Source of the DNA: Rickettsiella grylli
GTDB lineage: Bacteria; Pseudomonadota; Gammaproteobacteria; Diplorickettsiales; Diplorickettsiaceae
Direction of reading: 5' to 3'
DNA length: 64,000 nucleotides
NCBI RefSeq assembly: GCF_000168295.1
Contig: NZ_AAQJ02000001.1
Coordinates: 461,001-525,000, forward strand
Part shown: positions 42,667 through 51,818 of the stretch, in pieces
Numbering within the stretch: position 1 is the stretch's first letter
How the letters are laid out: each line of letters begins with the position of its first letter
Notes under the pieces: model-generated
The model's input: only the letters and a program-made list of their open reading frames with translations
Database searches by the model: none
Told to the model about the DNA's origin: nothing
Made by a program: the position numbers and the translations under genes

Positions 42667-43541
42667 CAGCTCCGTTGAGGATATAACTTTTCATCATGAT
42701 AATTTAATCCCGCTAAGGTCAGTTTTTTTTCGAGTTGTTGTGAGCGTCCATCGTTTTGTAAGGGTCCAATCACGACTTGATAATAGATCCGTTTGTGTAT
42801 CAAGGTCGTTTTTACCGTGACCTTCGAGTGCGTCCATTTCTTGACGAGTAAAGCAAGTTTTTGTGCACAGGTGCGTTGCTTAAACAATCCTAATTGAATA
42901 TAAGGAGTGCGATGAGGAGGTGATTTTATTTTTTGACGACGAAAGGGTTGATTATTTCGAGCTAAACGTGAAATACCAGGGGTGATAGCAACAATTGAAA
43001 CGGGCGCGGTACCGGTTGCGATCATGTCAAGTTTTTTTGCAGCGACATAAGAAAGATCGATTAAACGATTTTTAACAAAAGGGCCTCTATCATTTACTTT
43101 AACGATAATTTTTTTACCATTACGTAGATTGGTGACTTGCAAGTAAGTTGGAAGTGGTAGGGTTCGATGCGCAGCAGTCATGCCTGCAACGTTATAGACG
43201 TCACCATTTGAGGTGATAAAATTGTGAAATTTCATTCCATACCAGGAAGCAATTCCTCGAGCACGGTAGCCTTTTGCACTTTTCATGACATAGTAACGTT
43301 GTCCAAAAACGACATAGGATTTAGGATTGCCACGTTTGCTGCGCGTCTCGGGTTTGGGTTTTGCATTAGGAATTCGTTTGGCATTAATTTTAAAGCCAGG
43401 TGCTTTATCCTCATGTAAATGGTAACGATAATTTTGATTCGTTGCGTTGGATGAACACGCGACGAGATTCAGTATGAACAAGATGAATAAACTCGTTTTA
43501 AAAAATAAGCCTCCGTGCATGGCATTATTTTTTATGGGCAT
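42666..43541 (-). CDS. rlpA: RlpA-family septal ring lipoprotein with SPOR domain
   Basis: 291 residues. Lipoprotein signal ending L-N-L-V-A-C-S-S, then the double-psi beta-barrel domain (R-G-I-A-S-W-Y-G...T-A-A-H-R-T-L-P-L-P and V-N-D-R-G-P-F), with the catalytic Asp in N-D-R-G-P, and a C-terminal SPOR domain (I-Q-L-G-L-F-K...Y-Y-Q-V-V-I-G-P-L). RlpA is a lytic transglycosylase that cuts denuded glycan at the septum. The start overlaps the end of mltB by 17 bp; an alternative ATG (43520) lies just before the signal peptide. Confidence 0.93.
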   Translation of the reverse strand: MPIKNNAMHGGLFFKTSLFILFILNLVACSSNATNQNYRYHLHEDKAPGFKINAKRIPNAKPKPETRSKRGNPKSYVVFGQRYYVMKSAKGYRARGIASWYGMKFHNFITSNGDVYNVAGMTAAHRTLPLPTYLQVTNLRNGKKIIVKVNDRGPFVKNRLIDLSYVAAKKLDMIATGTAPVSIVAITPGISRLARNNQPFRRQKIKSPPHRTPYIQLGLFKQRTCAQKLALLVKKWTHSKVTVKTTLIHKRIYYQVVIGPLQNDGRSQQLEKKLTLAGLNYHDEKLYPQRS

Positions 43542-44541
43542 AAGATCGATACTCGTGTTGGCGAAGATGGTGAATTAAATGACTTAATTGAAAAACGGCC
43601 ATGGCATAAAGCGAACTCGCGTTATAGTGCTTAATCGTTTGAAAGTTATTGAATCCCAACCAGTACTCGTTCCCTTTTTTGAGAGGAAGTACAATCAGAA
43701 AAGCTTTCAGATGCGAATTGACCGCTTTTTTGGGGTAAATGTGATACTTTGAAAAATCCTTGACTGTCATATTGTTATTCAATGGGGGCAGATGGAATGG
43801 TGTTCTACGAGAAAATCGCGCTGGAACCGCAATCGGATTTTTTCGTATCCAACCAAAAAATTTTAAATAATTGGCAATGCTGAGTATCGCATCATCTGTA
43901 TTATGGATGAGATCGCTATAGCCTTTATGCGTGGCATCCACGGAAAGATGGCGGTAATTACTGGGCATAAATTGTACCTTTCCAATAGCACCGGCATAGG
44001 AACCTTTTGTAAGCTGAGGATTGATGACCGGATTTTCTCGACTCAGTAATAAAAATTGCGTAAGTTCTTGTTTAAAAAAATGGGATCGGCGGGTCGTATT
44101 GAAACTTAAGGTACTTAATGAATCAATGACACGGTATTTCCCCGTGACCTCACCATATCGTGTTTCAACACCAAGAATAGCAACAATAATGGATGCGGGG
44201 ACACCATATCGTTTTTCTGCCTCAGCTAATATTTTAGCATGTGCATTCCAAAAATTGACGCCCATTTGTGCGCGTTTGGTCGTGACAAAAATAGATTGAT
44301 ATTCGGACCAGGTTAAACGTTCTTTCGGTGTAATAAATGAAGTTATAATGGAGCGATGTGGTTTGATCGTATTAAAAAGCTGTTGAAGTTGTTGACGATC
44401 AAAATTATATTTTTTCACCATCGTATCAATAAACGATTGTACTTCAGGTTTGTTTGCATAAGCCGTACAGGAAGCCAGAGAAAGTGTCAATAATAACAAT
44501 AACGTATTTAAATTAATGGGTGAGCTTTTGTTTTTTCTCAT
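43525..44541 (-). CDS. mltB: Membrane-bound lytic murein transglycosylase B
   Basis: 338 residues. Lipoprotein-type signal (L-L-L-L-L-T-L-S-L-A-S-C). GH103 core: G-V-P-A-S-I-I-V-A-I-L-G-V-E-T-R-Y-G with the catalytic Glu, S-Y-A-G-A-I-G-K-V-Q-F-M-P-S-N-Y and N-Y-L-K-F-F-G-W. Cleaves the MurNAc-GlcNAc bond with 1,6-anhydro formation. Same gene order, rodA-mltB-rlpA, as in many gammaproteobacteria. Confidence 0.95.
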   Translation of the reverse strand: MRKNKSSPINLNTLLLLLTLSLASCTAYANKPEVQSFIDTMVKKYNFDRQQLQQLFNTIKPHRSIITSFITPKERLTWSEYQSIFVTTKRAQMGVNFWNAHAKILAEAEKRYGVPASIIVAILGVETRYGEVTGKYRVIDSLSTLSFNTTRRSHFFKQELTQFLLLSRENPVINPQLTKGSYAGAIGKVQFMPSNYRHLSVDATHKGYSDLIHNTDDAILSIANYLKFFGWIRKNPIAVPARFSRRTPFHLPPLNNNMTVKDFSKYHIYPKKAVNSHLKAFLIVLPLKKGNEYWLGFNNFQTIKHYNASSLYAMAVFQLSHLIHHLRQHEYRSYAHKK

Positions 44542-44550
44542 GCGCTTTCC

Positions 44551-45672
44551 TTAGTTACCGACAAGCTTTCGATGCATTTGGATAGACATTAGAATACCAA
44601 AACCTGCGATTAAAGTAATTAATGAGGTTCCGCCATAACTGATTAAAGGTAATGGGATGCCCACAACAGGGAGCAATCCTGTAACCATTCCCATATTAAC
44701 AAATGCAGCAATGAAAAAACTAAGACTTAATCCACCACCGAGCAAACGTGAAAATGTATCTTGCGCTTTTGTGCTGATATAAAGCCCACGTGCTGCAATC
44801 CAAAGATAAAGACTCAAAAGAATAATGCCTCCCAATAAACCAAATTCTTCACCCACCACAGCAAAAATAAAATCAGTGGTATGCTCTGGTAAAAATTGTA
44901 AATGTGACTGTGTGCCCTGTAACCAGCCTTTTCCAAAAAGTCCGCCGGAACCAATGGCAATTTTTGATTGAATGATATGATAACCTGCACCCAGTGGATC
45001 GCGTTCTGGATTGATAAAGATAAGTACACGTAATTTTTGATAATCATGCATGAAATGCCAACCCAGCGGCGCAACGATGAATAGGAGTAAGCCTCCCAGC
45101 AGTAACCACCGACCCTTGACACCGGCGAGTAAAATGACGCTTAATCCTGAAGCAACGATTAATAATGCTGTTCCGAGATCGGGTTGTTTGACAACGAATA
45201 AGGTCGGTATAGCGATGATAAGTAATGCAATAAATAAATTGAATAATGAAGGCGGTAACGATTTATCGTGAAAGTACCAGGCTAACATCATGGGCACGGA
45301 TAATTTCATCAATTCAGACGGTTGAAATTTAAAGAGGCCCACGTTCAACCAACGTTGGGCCCCTTTCCCAACAACACCTAAAATTAATACGGCCAGCAAT
45401 AAACTAAAACTGAAAAAAAATAACCAGGGTGTCCATGCCCGATACGTTGAGGGTGGAATCTGGGCAAGTATTAATAGGGTAGAAAAAGCAATGAACATCC
45501 GGAGTGCTTGTTTACCAATAATGACTACGTTTTGATTGCTCGCACTATAAAGTATAATTAAGCCTAAACACACCAAACTGAGCAAACCAATGAACAAGGG
45601 TTTATCAACTCGAAAAAATGTTTTTATTCTTTGTAATGGAAATCGTGAGCGATGTTTAATGAATGCAAGCAT
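44551..45672 (-). CDS. rodA: Rod-shape SEDS glycosyltransferase RodA
   Basis: 373 residues from ATG 45672; the longer frame begins with TTG and has no ribosome site. Ten membrane helices with SEDS signatures: G-A-Q-R-W-L-N-V-G-L-F-K-F-Q-P-S-E-L-M-K-L, Q-P-D-L-G-T-A, and V-V-G-I-P-L-P-L-I-S-Y-G-G-T-S. RodA polymerises peptidoglycan with PBP2 during elongation. It is first of the five-gene operon rodA-mltB-rlpA-GT87-lgt. The usual mrdA gene directly upstream is missing; instead a divergent L,D-transpeptidase starts at 45868. Confidence 0.96.
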   Translation of the reverse strand: MLAFIKHRSRFPLQRIKTFFRVDKPLFIGLLSLVCLGLIILYSASNQNVVIIGKQALRMFIAFSTLLILAQIPPSTYRAWTPWLFFFSFSLLLAVLILGVVGKGAQRWLNVGLFKFQPSELMKLSVPMMLAWYFHDKSLPPSLFNLFIALLIIAIPTLFVVKQPDLGTALLIVASGLSVILLAGVKGRWLLLGGLLLFIVAPLGWHFMHDYQKLRVLIFINPERDPLGAGYHIIQSKIAIGSGGLFGKGWLQGTQSHLQFLPEHTTDFIFAVVGEEFGLLGGIILLSLYLWIAARGLYISTKAQDTFSRLLGGGLSLSFFIAAFVNMGMVTGLLPVVGIPLPLISYGGTSLITLIAGFGILMSIQMHRKLVGN

Positions 45673-45867
45673 AGTGGGAAACCGAGTCAAACTAAATAGC
45701 TCTAGTATAGGATAAATGCTTTGGACTTTTTTAGCGAATCAATAGATACGATAAAAAACGCACGCGTTCATAACAACCTTGTTTTTAATAAAGGACCGTA
45801 GTTGCGTAATCACTGATTCGATGTACAATACCCAAGCTTTTAAAAAACTGTTTTTTTATCGGTCATT

Positions 45868-46848
45868 ATGTCAACATTTTTGCTTTCCTTGATAGCATCT
45901 CCGTGTTTTAAAAAACGCGTAATACGATGGACCATTGGGATTTTTATCGCTGTATGTCGTGTTCAGTCTATTTCTGCATTAACATTTCCGTTACCTCCAC
46001 CTGGTGAGGATATCGTGGGCCAGGTGCAATGGACGCAAGCGTTACCGGGCGATACATTTAATACCATTGGCCGACGCTATGATATGGGTTATTTTGAATT
46101 AGTAGAAGCCAATCCCATGATAAATCCCGATCATCCTCCTTTAGGGAGCATCATTGTTATTCCCAGCCGTTTTATTTTACCGCCTAAACGTCAAGGTTTA
46201 ATCATTAACTTAGCCGAATTACGGATTTATTACTATCCCTCTCATCGTCATATTGTCATCACTTATCCGGTTGGAATAGGTCGTGAAGGCTGGGATACGC
46301 CCTTGGGTCCTTCGTGGATCGCAGAAAAAATGCGTAATCCTATTTGGACGGTACCTGAATCGATACGTAAAGATCGCGCTAAAGAGGGGGTCTATTTGCC
46401 CATAAAAGTGGCGCCAGGTCCTGACAATCCTTTAGGGGGTTATGCGATGCGACTCAAACAAGTCACTTATTTAATTCATGGTACGAATGACTCGCAGGGT
46501 ATAGGGAGACGGAGTAGTGCAGGGTGTATTCGACTTTTTCCAGAAGATATCGAAAGTTTATTTGCACAAGTAGCACGGAAGGAAAAAGTGAGCATAATCG
46601 ATTTACCTTATAAATTAGGATGGGAAAAACATAAGCTTTTTTTAGAAGCACATGTACCCTTGAAAAGAAATTTTTTATTGAATCATTCAACACTGAAAAA
46701 GTGGCTTCGAGCAAATCATGTAAAAACTGCTAAAATCCAATGGGAATCCGTTGAACACGTTCGTGTTCATGAAAATGGAATACCTCAAGTCATCGGCTAT
46801 AATTCAAATGAAGTCGTTCCTCATCATAAAAGCAAAAAGTCAACTTAA
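45868..46848 (+). CDS. L,D-transpeptidase (ErfK/YbiS/YcfS family) with LysM domain
   Basis: 326 residues. N-terminal hydrophobic signal segment, a LysM domain (G-D-T-F-N-T-I-G-R-R-Y...N-P-M-I-N-P-D-H) and the YkuD catalytic domain with H-G-T-N...G-R-R-S-S-A-G-C-I-R-L-F (catalytic Cys in S-A-G-C-I-R). These periplasmic enzymes attach Braun-type lipoproteins or make 3-3 cross-links in peptidoglycan. It is divergent from rodA across 195 bp that must hold promoters for both. Confidence 0.94.
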   Translation: MSTFLLSLIASPCFKKRVIRWTIGIFIAVCRVQSISALTFPLPPPGEDIVGQVQWTQALPGDTFNTIGRRYDMGYFELVEANPMINPDHPPLGSIIVIPSRFILPPKRQGLIINLAELRIYYYPSHRHIVITYPVGIGREGWDTPLGPSWIAEKMRNPIWTVPESIRKDRAKEGVYLPIKVAPGPDNPLGGYAMRLKQVTYLIHGTNDSQGIGRRSSAGCIRLFPEDIESLFAQVARKEKVSIIDLPYKLGWEKHKLFLEAHVPLKRNFLLNHSTLKKWLRANHVKTAKIQWESVEHVRVHENGIPQVIGYNSNEVVPHHKSKKST

Positions 46849-46895
46849 TTTTGTGTATTATACAACCTCTATCTTTTTAATGATGTAAAACAGTT

Positions 46896-47699
46896 ATGCG
46901 TTGTGTTTCATTTTGTACAGCAGCAAATTATAAACTGGGTCTTTTGGCGGAATTTTTTCGCGATAAGCATTATATTGCCAAATTATTTCGTAATGTCTTA
47001 TATGTAACGAAACAGAATAAACCCATTGATCTTTTTTTCTTTCATCATGGTTGTTTCGTAACCTGGAATCTCAGTAAAAAACAAGAAAAAAAGATGCTGG
47101 AGGATATAAAACCCTTTTCGGTTGATCCATTAGAAAAAATTGAAATGGATCGATTTATTTATTACACGGATAGGGAAACACGTCTTTTTCCACATCAACG
47201 CTTTAATGTTGATGTGATAACGATAGAAACAACTGAATCGGATAATGTTCAAATTAAATTGGCTATTTCTTATGGTTTAGCGCAATCAATTAAACTGGAA
47301 TCCTATGAAGAATCAGTCAATAAAACAGTTCTTGCAAATAGTCCTTTCCCTAAAGAACTCGCACGTTTTGGAAAAATTTCTCTTTCACGATTAGAAATTT
47401 CTAAACGTATTGGCGAAATTTTCTTGACACGAAGTTCGGTTAACTTAAGTAGTGAATATTTAGACGTTCCTGAATATTTTTGGCGTTATTCTAATCTTGA
47501 ATCGTATTATGAAATGACCGAGAAATTTTTAGATATCCCCAAAAGAGTAGCGGCTTTAAATCATAAATTGGACGTCGCGCACGAAATTTTAGAAATGCTC
47601 AATAGTCAGCTGCAACACCGTTATTCCAGTATTTTAGAATTTGTAATCATTTTATTAATTTTTATCGAAATTGTAGTGCAAATTCTTCAACATGTATAA
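46896..47699 (+). CDS. RMD1/DUF155 family protein
   Basis: 267 residues. Contains the DUF155 core D-L-F-F-F-H-H-G-C-F-V-T-W-N-L and the C-terminal S-N-L-E-S-Y-Y-E-M-T-E-K-F-L-D-I-P-K-R segment, ending in one transmembrane helix (F-V-I-I-L-L-I-F-I-E-I-V-V-Q-I). Relatives include yeast Rmd1/Rmd8 and bacterial orphans found in Legionellales; the biochemical role is unknown. Probably co-transcribed with the upstream L,D-transpeptidase (47-bp gap). Confidence 0.8.
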   Translation: MRCVSFCTAANYKLGLLAEFFRDKHYIAKLFRNVLYVTKQNKPIDLFFFHHGCFVTWNLSKKQEKKMLEDIKPFSVDPLEKIEMDRFIYYTDRETRLFPHQRFNVDVITIETTESDNVQIKLAISYGLAQSIKLESYEESVNKTVLANSPFPKELARFGKISLSRLEISKRIGEIFLTRSSVNLSSEYLDVPEYFWRYSNLESYYEMTEKFLDIPKRVAALNHKLDVAHEILEMLNSQLQHRYSSILEFVIILLIFIEIVVQILQHV

Positions 47700-47823
47700 A
47701 AGAAGGGATTTTCTGTTGAAACGCATAAAATAATGAAGGACCTCTAGCAAAAAACTAAAAATATGCTATTTTATATAATCCTAACCTTCTGTTTACTCCT
47801 TATAATTTAGAGGAATATCGACC

Positions 47824-48213
47824 ATGGCTAAAAAATTAGCTAAAAAAAAATCTTCGGCAACGAAAGCACGTAAAAAAACGAAAGTCACTTCAGGTAGTAA
47901 AAAACTAGCTGCCGTGAAAAAGTCGTTTACTAAAACGGAATTACTTCAATGTTTAGTTGAAAGCACCGAATTACCTAAGAAAAAAATTGCTGAAGTTTTA
48001 GAAACACTCCAGATGATCATGCATGCCCATGTCAAAGCAGGCTGTGCTTTTGCGCATCCGGGACTTTACAAAATTACGGTTGTAAAAAAACCAGCAACAA
48101 AAGCACGAAAAGGGATTAATCCTTTTACAGGAGAGCCCACGACGTTTAAAGCAAAACCTGCTCGAAAAGTGGTGAAAATAAAACCATTAAAGAAGCTGAA
48201 AGCCGCTGTCTAG
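47824..48213 (+). CDS. HU-like histone family DNA-binding protein with Lys-rich N-terminus
   Basis: 129 residues. Residues ~1-36 are almost only Lys, Ala, Ser and Thr, like a eukaryotic H1 tail, followed by an HU/IHF-type fold (F-T-K-T-E-L-L-Q-C-L-V-E-S-T-E-L-P-K-K-K-I-A-E-V-L) with a divergent arm (G-I-N-P-F-T-G-E-P-T-T-F-K-A-K-P) and a basic C-terminus. It would bind and compact DNA. Related Lys-rich HU variants occur in developmentally dimorphic Coxiellaceae and Chlamydia-like bacteria, but a role in stage-specific chromatin is inference. Ends at a strong terminator. Confidence 0.83.
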   Translation: MAKKLAKKKSSATKARKKTKVTSGSKKLAAVKKSFTKTELLQCLVESTELPKKKIAEVLETLQMIMHAHVKAGCAFAHPGLYKITVVKKPATKARKGINPFTGEPTTFKAKPARKVVKIKPLKKLKAAV

Positions 48214-48223
48214 GACTATGCTT

Positions 48224-48252
48224 AAAAAAGGCGCTAAAAAAGCGCCTTTTTT
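48224..48252. terminator. Bidirectional Rho-independent terminator
   Basis: AAAAAAGGCGCT / AGCGCCTTTTTT, 12-bp arms with a 5-nt A loop, placed between the convergent HU-like and zapE genes. A-run and T-run on both sides allow termination in both directions. Confidence 0.92.
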
Positions 48253-48276
48253 TATTAATAAAAAATAAATGTACAG

Positions 48277-49308
48277 TTATGTATACCATTGTTTTTTAAA
48301 GTGAGCTAAACGGCTTTTCGTTCGTTCAAATTCAAAACCTAATCGACCTGGGATATAAAGCGTATGGATAGGTAATGTCGATGTGAGAATGAGTGTGCGG
48401 TTCGCATCATAAAGAATATCAATAAGATGAATAAACAAACGCGCCCTATTGTCATCTTCTTTGGCGATCGGTTTAACATTGCTGATTAAGATCGTGGAAA
48501 AACGTTGAGCAATGGCTAAATAATCGAGTTGATTCCGTGGAATAGAACAAATCGATTGAAAATCAAACCATATTACTTGTTGGGTACAACCTTTATGGGA
48601 AATGAGCCGTCCATTGATGTTCAGCGCGCGATAATGAACCGCTTCTTTTTTTCTTAATTGATCAAATAATGTGTGCACGTGGGATGGATTCATGACCCAT
48701 ACCACGCTGTTTTCTTCCTTTGAAGGATCGTGACGATAATCTATCGTATTATCTAAATGAAAAATACGTAGATGTTGTTGAATAAGATGAATAGCGGGTA
48801 AAAAAAGTTCGCGTTGTAAACCGTTCGCATATAAATCTTCAGGAGAGACATTTGCGGTCATGACTAATCGAATATCTTCAGTCAATAAAGCCTTTAATAA
48901 TTCCGCGAGTAATAGAGCATCGGCTATTTCATGAACTAAAAATTCATCTAAACAAATAATATGAACTTCTTTACGTAGACGTTTAGCGATCTGTTTTAGC
49001 GGATTCGGTATTCCTTGTCGTTGTATCAGCTCGGCATGAACATGCTGCATGAACTGATGAAAATGATAGCGAGATTTAGCAACGGGTAAATGATGGTAAA
49101 ACAAATCCATTAAGTAGGTTTTCCCTCGCCCGACACGACCCCATAGATACAAACCTTTTTGCGGAGATTTTTTTTTGAAAAACCATTTTTTGGAGGTGAC
49201 TAATTCATCATAGATTGCTTGAAACTCCTGCATCGCCAACGCTTGTTGTGCATCCGGTTGCAAAATACCGAGGGCGATTTGTTCTTGATAAGCAGTGAAA
49301 GGGGTCAT
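48277..49308 (-). CDS. zapE: Cell division ATPase ZapE (AFG1-like)
   Basis: 343 residues. Walker A G-R-V-G-R-G-K-T-Y-L, Walker B I-I-C-L-D-E-F-L-V-H-E-I-A-D-A and the M-T-A-N-V-S-P-E-D-L-Y-A-N-G-L motif identify the AFG1/ZapE family. ZapE destabilises FtsZ polymers and is needed under low oxygen or stress in E. coli. Placed 1 bp after the hydrolase gene at 49310. Confidence 0.95.
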   Translation of the reverse strand: MTPFTAYQEQIALGILQPDAQQALAMQEFQAIYDELVTSKKWFFKKKSPQKGLYLWGRVGRGKTYLMDLFYHHLPVAKSRYHFHQFMQHVHAELIQRQGIPNPLKQIAKRLRKEVHIICLDEFLVHEIADALLLAELLKALLTEDIRLVMTANVSPEDLYANGLQRELFLPAIHLIQQHLRIFHLDNTIDYRHDPSKEENSVVWVMNPSHVHTLFDQLRKKEAVHYRALNINGRLISHKGCTQQVIWFDFQSICSIPRNQLDYLAIAQRFSTILISNVKPIAKEDDNRARLFIHLIDILYDANRTLILTSTLPIHTLYIPGRLGFEFERTKSRLAHFKKQWYT

Positions 49309-49309
49309 A

Positions 49310-49963
49310 TTATTTTTTAGTTAATGTGGTTGTTAGACGTTCACGCAATTCGATGAGTTTGCCATGAAAGAAATGGCTTGCACCTTCAATTTTAATAATT
49401 GTTGGCGAAGGGATTAAAGAATCTAACCAGGAGAATACCGCCGTGGGTGAGACCACTTCATCTTCATCGCCTTGGATAACTATCCAAGGGCAGGGGAAAG
49501 GGGGAAGCATTTTAAATGGAAAATTCTCAATAGGCGGTGCAACACTAATCAACTGTTTTGTGGGCCAACGTTTAGCAGCGCACGCAGCGATATAGGCACC
49601 AAAAGAAAAACCTGCCAGCCAAATAGCAGAGAATGGACGGATTTCTTTTAACCACGTTAAGATTGCGAATAAATCATCACTTTCGCCATGACCCTCATCG
49701 TAGTGACCGTCACTTGAGCCAACACCACGAAAGTTGAAACGTACCGTAAGAAGACCCATATCGCTGAAACAACGCGCTAAAGTATAAACCACTTTGTTGT
49801 GCAATGTACCACCGAATAACGGGTGAGGATGGCATATCACGGCAATGGTTTCGGGGGATCGTGGTATTTTAGGAAAGCTCGTTATGACTTCGAGTTGTCC
49901 GGCTGGGCCACTGAGTAACAATTTTGCGTGTTGATCACAGGGAAATGAGATTGGATTTATCAT
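49310..49963 (-). CDS. Alpha/beta hydrolase (COG2945-like)
   Basis: 217 residues. The nucleophile elbow is L-A-G-F-S-F-G-A-Y-I; H-P-H-P-L-F-G-G-T near the N-terminus and N-F-R-G-V-G-S-S-D-G are typical for this small serine-hydrolase family, with the Asp in G-D-E-D-E-V-V-S and His in G-A-S-H-F-F. Substrate unknown. Likely co-transcribed with zapE. Divergent from the ABC transporter at 50059. Confidence 0.87.
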   Translation of the reverse strand: MINPISFPCDQHAKLLLSGPAGQLEVITSFPKIPRSPETIAVICHPHPLFGGTLHNKVVYTLARCFSDMGLLTVRFNFRGVGSSDGHYDEGHGESDDLFAILTWLKEIRPFSAIWLAGFSFGAYIAACAAKRWPTKQLISVAPPIENFPFKMLPPFPCPWIVIQGDEDEVVSPTAVFSWLDSLIPSPTIIKIEGASHFFHGKLIELRERLTTTLTKK

Positions 49964-50058
49964 GCTATACTCACCAATGAGGTTTAAGGATTCAGTATAT
50001 TAGGGAAAAAAAGTATTTCCTCTCGAAATTTTATTTATTTTAGGGTGCTATTTAACTT

Positions 50059-50976
50059 ATGCAAGCGTTGGACATTCAGGGTCTTCGTAAAATTTATAAG
50101 AATGGCATTGTTGCGCTTGAGAATATTGATCTGACGGTTCAAGAAGGTGATTTTTTTGCATTGTTGGGCCCTAATGGCGCTGGAAAGTCTACGACGATTG
50201 GTATTATTGCATCGCTCATCAATAAAACAGCAGGCACCGTTCATGTTTTTGGTTATAGTCTTGAGAATGAATTAGAAACGGCTAAATCCTGTATTGGCAT
50301 TGTACCGCAAGAACTTAATTTTAGTATCTTCGAAAAAGTGATTGACGTTATTGTTTACCAAGCGGGTTATTATGGCGTGCCTCGTCGATTAGCGATGCAA
50401 CGCGCAGAATATTATTTAAAAAAACTGGATCTTTGGGATAAACGCAATCTCATTTCAATGCAACTTTCAGGCGGAATGAAACGTCGCTTGATGATAGCAC
50501 GTGCTTTAGTCCATGAACCTCGATTGCTTATATTAGACGAACCCACTGCGGGGGTAGATATCGAAATACGGCGCTCAATGTGGGAATTTTTACGTCATAT
50601 TAATCAACAAGGCATTACGATTATTTTAACCACCCATTATTTAGAGGAAGCGGAATATCTATGCAAAAATATAGCGATTATTAATAAAGGACGGATTATC
50701 GAAAATACAAGTATGAAGCAATTACTGACCACGTTAAATATGGAAACCTTTGTTTTCGATTTAAAAAAACCATTAGACGAATTACCTCAATCGCCGTTTA
50801 CCATGCGTTTATTGGATACGATGACCTTAGAAGTGGATGTCGCGAAAGAACAATCACTCAATAATTTATTTGGTTTTTTAGAAGGACATCATATCGAGGT
50901 GACGAGTTTACGTAATAAAGCGAATCGTTTAGAAGAATTATTTTTAAACTTGATTGCAACGAATAAAAATAAATAG
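50059..50976 (+). CDS. ABC transporter ATP-binding protein (YadG/ABC-2 type)
   Basis: 305 residues. Walker A G-P-N-G-A-G-K-S-T-T, Q-loop V-P-Q-E-L-N, signature L-S-G-G-M-K-R-R, Walker B L-L-I-L-D-E-P-T-A-G and H-loop T-T-H-Y-L-E-E-A. The ~75 C-terminal residues form the regulatory extension seen in YadG-like proteins. Forms an exporter with the membrane protein encoded 17 bp downstream. E. coli yadGH has no clear substrate. Confidence 0.9.
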   Translation: MQALDIQGLRKIYKNGIVALENIDLTVQEGDFFALLGPNGAGKSTTIGIIASLINKTAGTVHVFGYSLENELETAKSCIGIVPQELNFSIFEKVIDVIVYQAGYYGVPRRLAMQRAEYYLKKLDLWDKRNLISMQLSGGMKRRLMIARALVHEPRLLILDEPTAGVDIEIRRSMWEFLRHINQQGITIILTTHYLEEAEYLCKNIAIINKGRIIENTSMKQLLTTLNMETFVFDLKKPLDELPQSPFTMRLLDTMTLEVDVAKEQSLNNLFGFLEGHHIEVTSLRNKANRLEELFLNLIATNKNK

Positions 50977-50993
50977 CCCTATAGCAACAGTGA

Positions 50994-51818
50994 ATGACAG
51001 AAAAACCTCGCGTATTGAGCGAGATTATAAAGATGAATGATTATATGCAAGCAAAAGTCTACTGGATCGCGTTTACGAGTTTGTTTCGCAAAGAAATAAA
51101 ACGTTTTTTACGTATTTGGGTGCAAACCTTATTGCCACCTTTGGTCACTATGACCCTTTATTTTTTAATTTTTGGGCGTTTAGTGGGTCAACGTTTAGGT
51201 CCTATCCAAGGCTATAACTATATTCAATATATTGCACCCGGTTTAATTATGATGTCAGTTATTACTGCAGCGTATACGAACGTTGTGACCTCTTTTTTTG
51301 GTATGCGGTTTCAACGCAGTATTGAAGAGTTGATGGTTGCTCCATTGCCGAATTATTTATTATTGTCTGGATTTGTTGCAGGCGGGGTTGCGCGAGGCTT
51401 ACTGGTTGGTTTACTCGTGACGTTCTTAGCTTTATTTTTTACGCATTTGCAAATTATGCATGTGGGGGTATTGTTGGTGATTGTTCCTTTGACTACGATT
51501 TTATTTTCGCTTGCAGGTTTTACCAATGGATTATTTGCCAAAACATTTGATGATGTTTCTATTATCCCGACGTTCGTATTAACCCCGTTAACGTATTTGG
51601 GCGGTGTATTTTATTCCATCGATTTGCTACCGAGCTTTTGGCGTCATTGTTCATTGTTGAATCCGATTTTATATATTGTGAATAGTTTTCGTTACGCATT
51701 ATTAGGTATTAGCGATATTTCAGTCGTTTCAGCGTTAACCATTCTATTGATTTGCTGTATAGCGTTATTCGTGACGAATCTTTATTGTTTAAATCGTGGC
51801 ATCGGTATTCGATCATGA
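50994..51818 (+). CDS. ABC-2 type transporter permease (YadH-like)
   Basis: 274 residues with six membrane helices. The family box is G-L-I-M-M-S-V-I-T-A-A-Y-T-N-V and P-L-T-Y-L-G-G-V-F-Y-S-I. Start codon is uncertain: ATG 50994, or a later ATG (51033) that begins M-N-D-Y-M-Q-A-K. Pairs with the ATPase at 50059. Its stop overlaps the hemH start in an ATGA quartet (51815-51818), showing operon structure. Confidence 0.87.
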   Translation: MTEKPRVLSEIIKMNDYMQAKVYWIAFTSLFRKEIKRFLRIWVQTLLPPLVTMTLYFLIFGRLVGQRLGPIQGYNYIQYIAPGLIMMSVITAAYTNVVTSFFGMRFQRSIEELMVAPLPNYLLLSGFVAGGVARGLLVGLLVTFLALFFTHLQIMHVGVLLVIVPLTTILFSLAGFTNGLFAKTFDDVSIIPTFVLTPLTYLGGVFYSIDLLPSFWRHCSLLNPILYIVNSFRYALLGISDISVVSALTILLICCIALFVTNLYCLNRGIGIRS

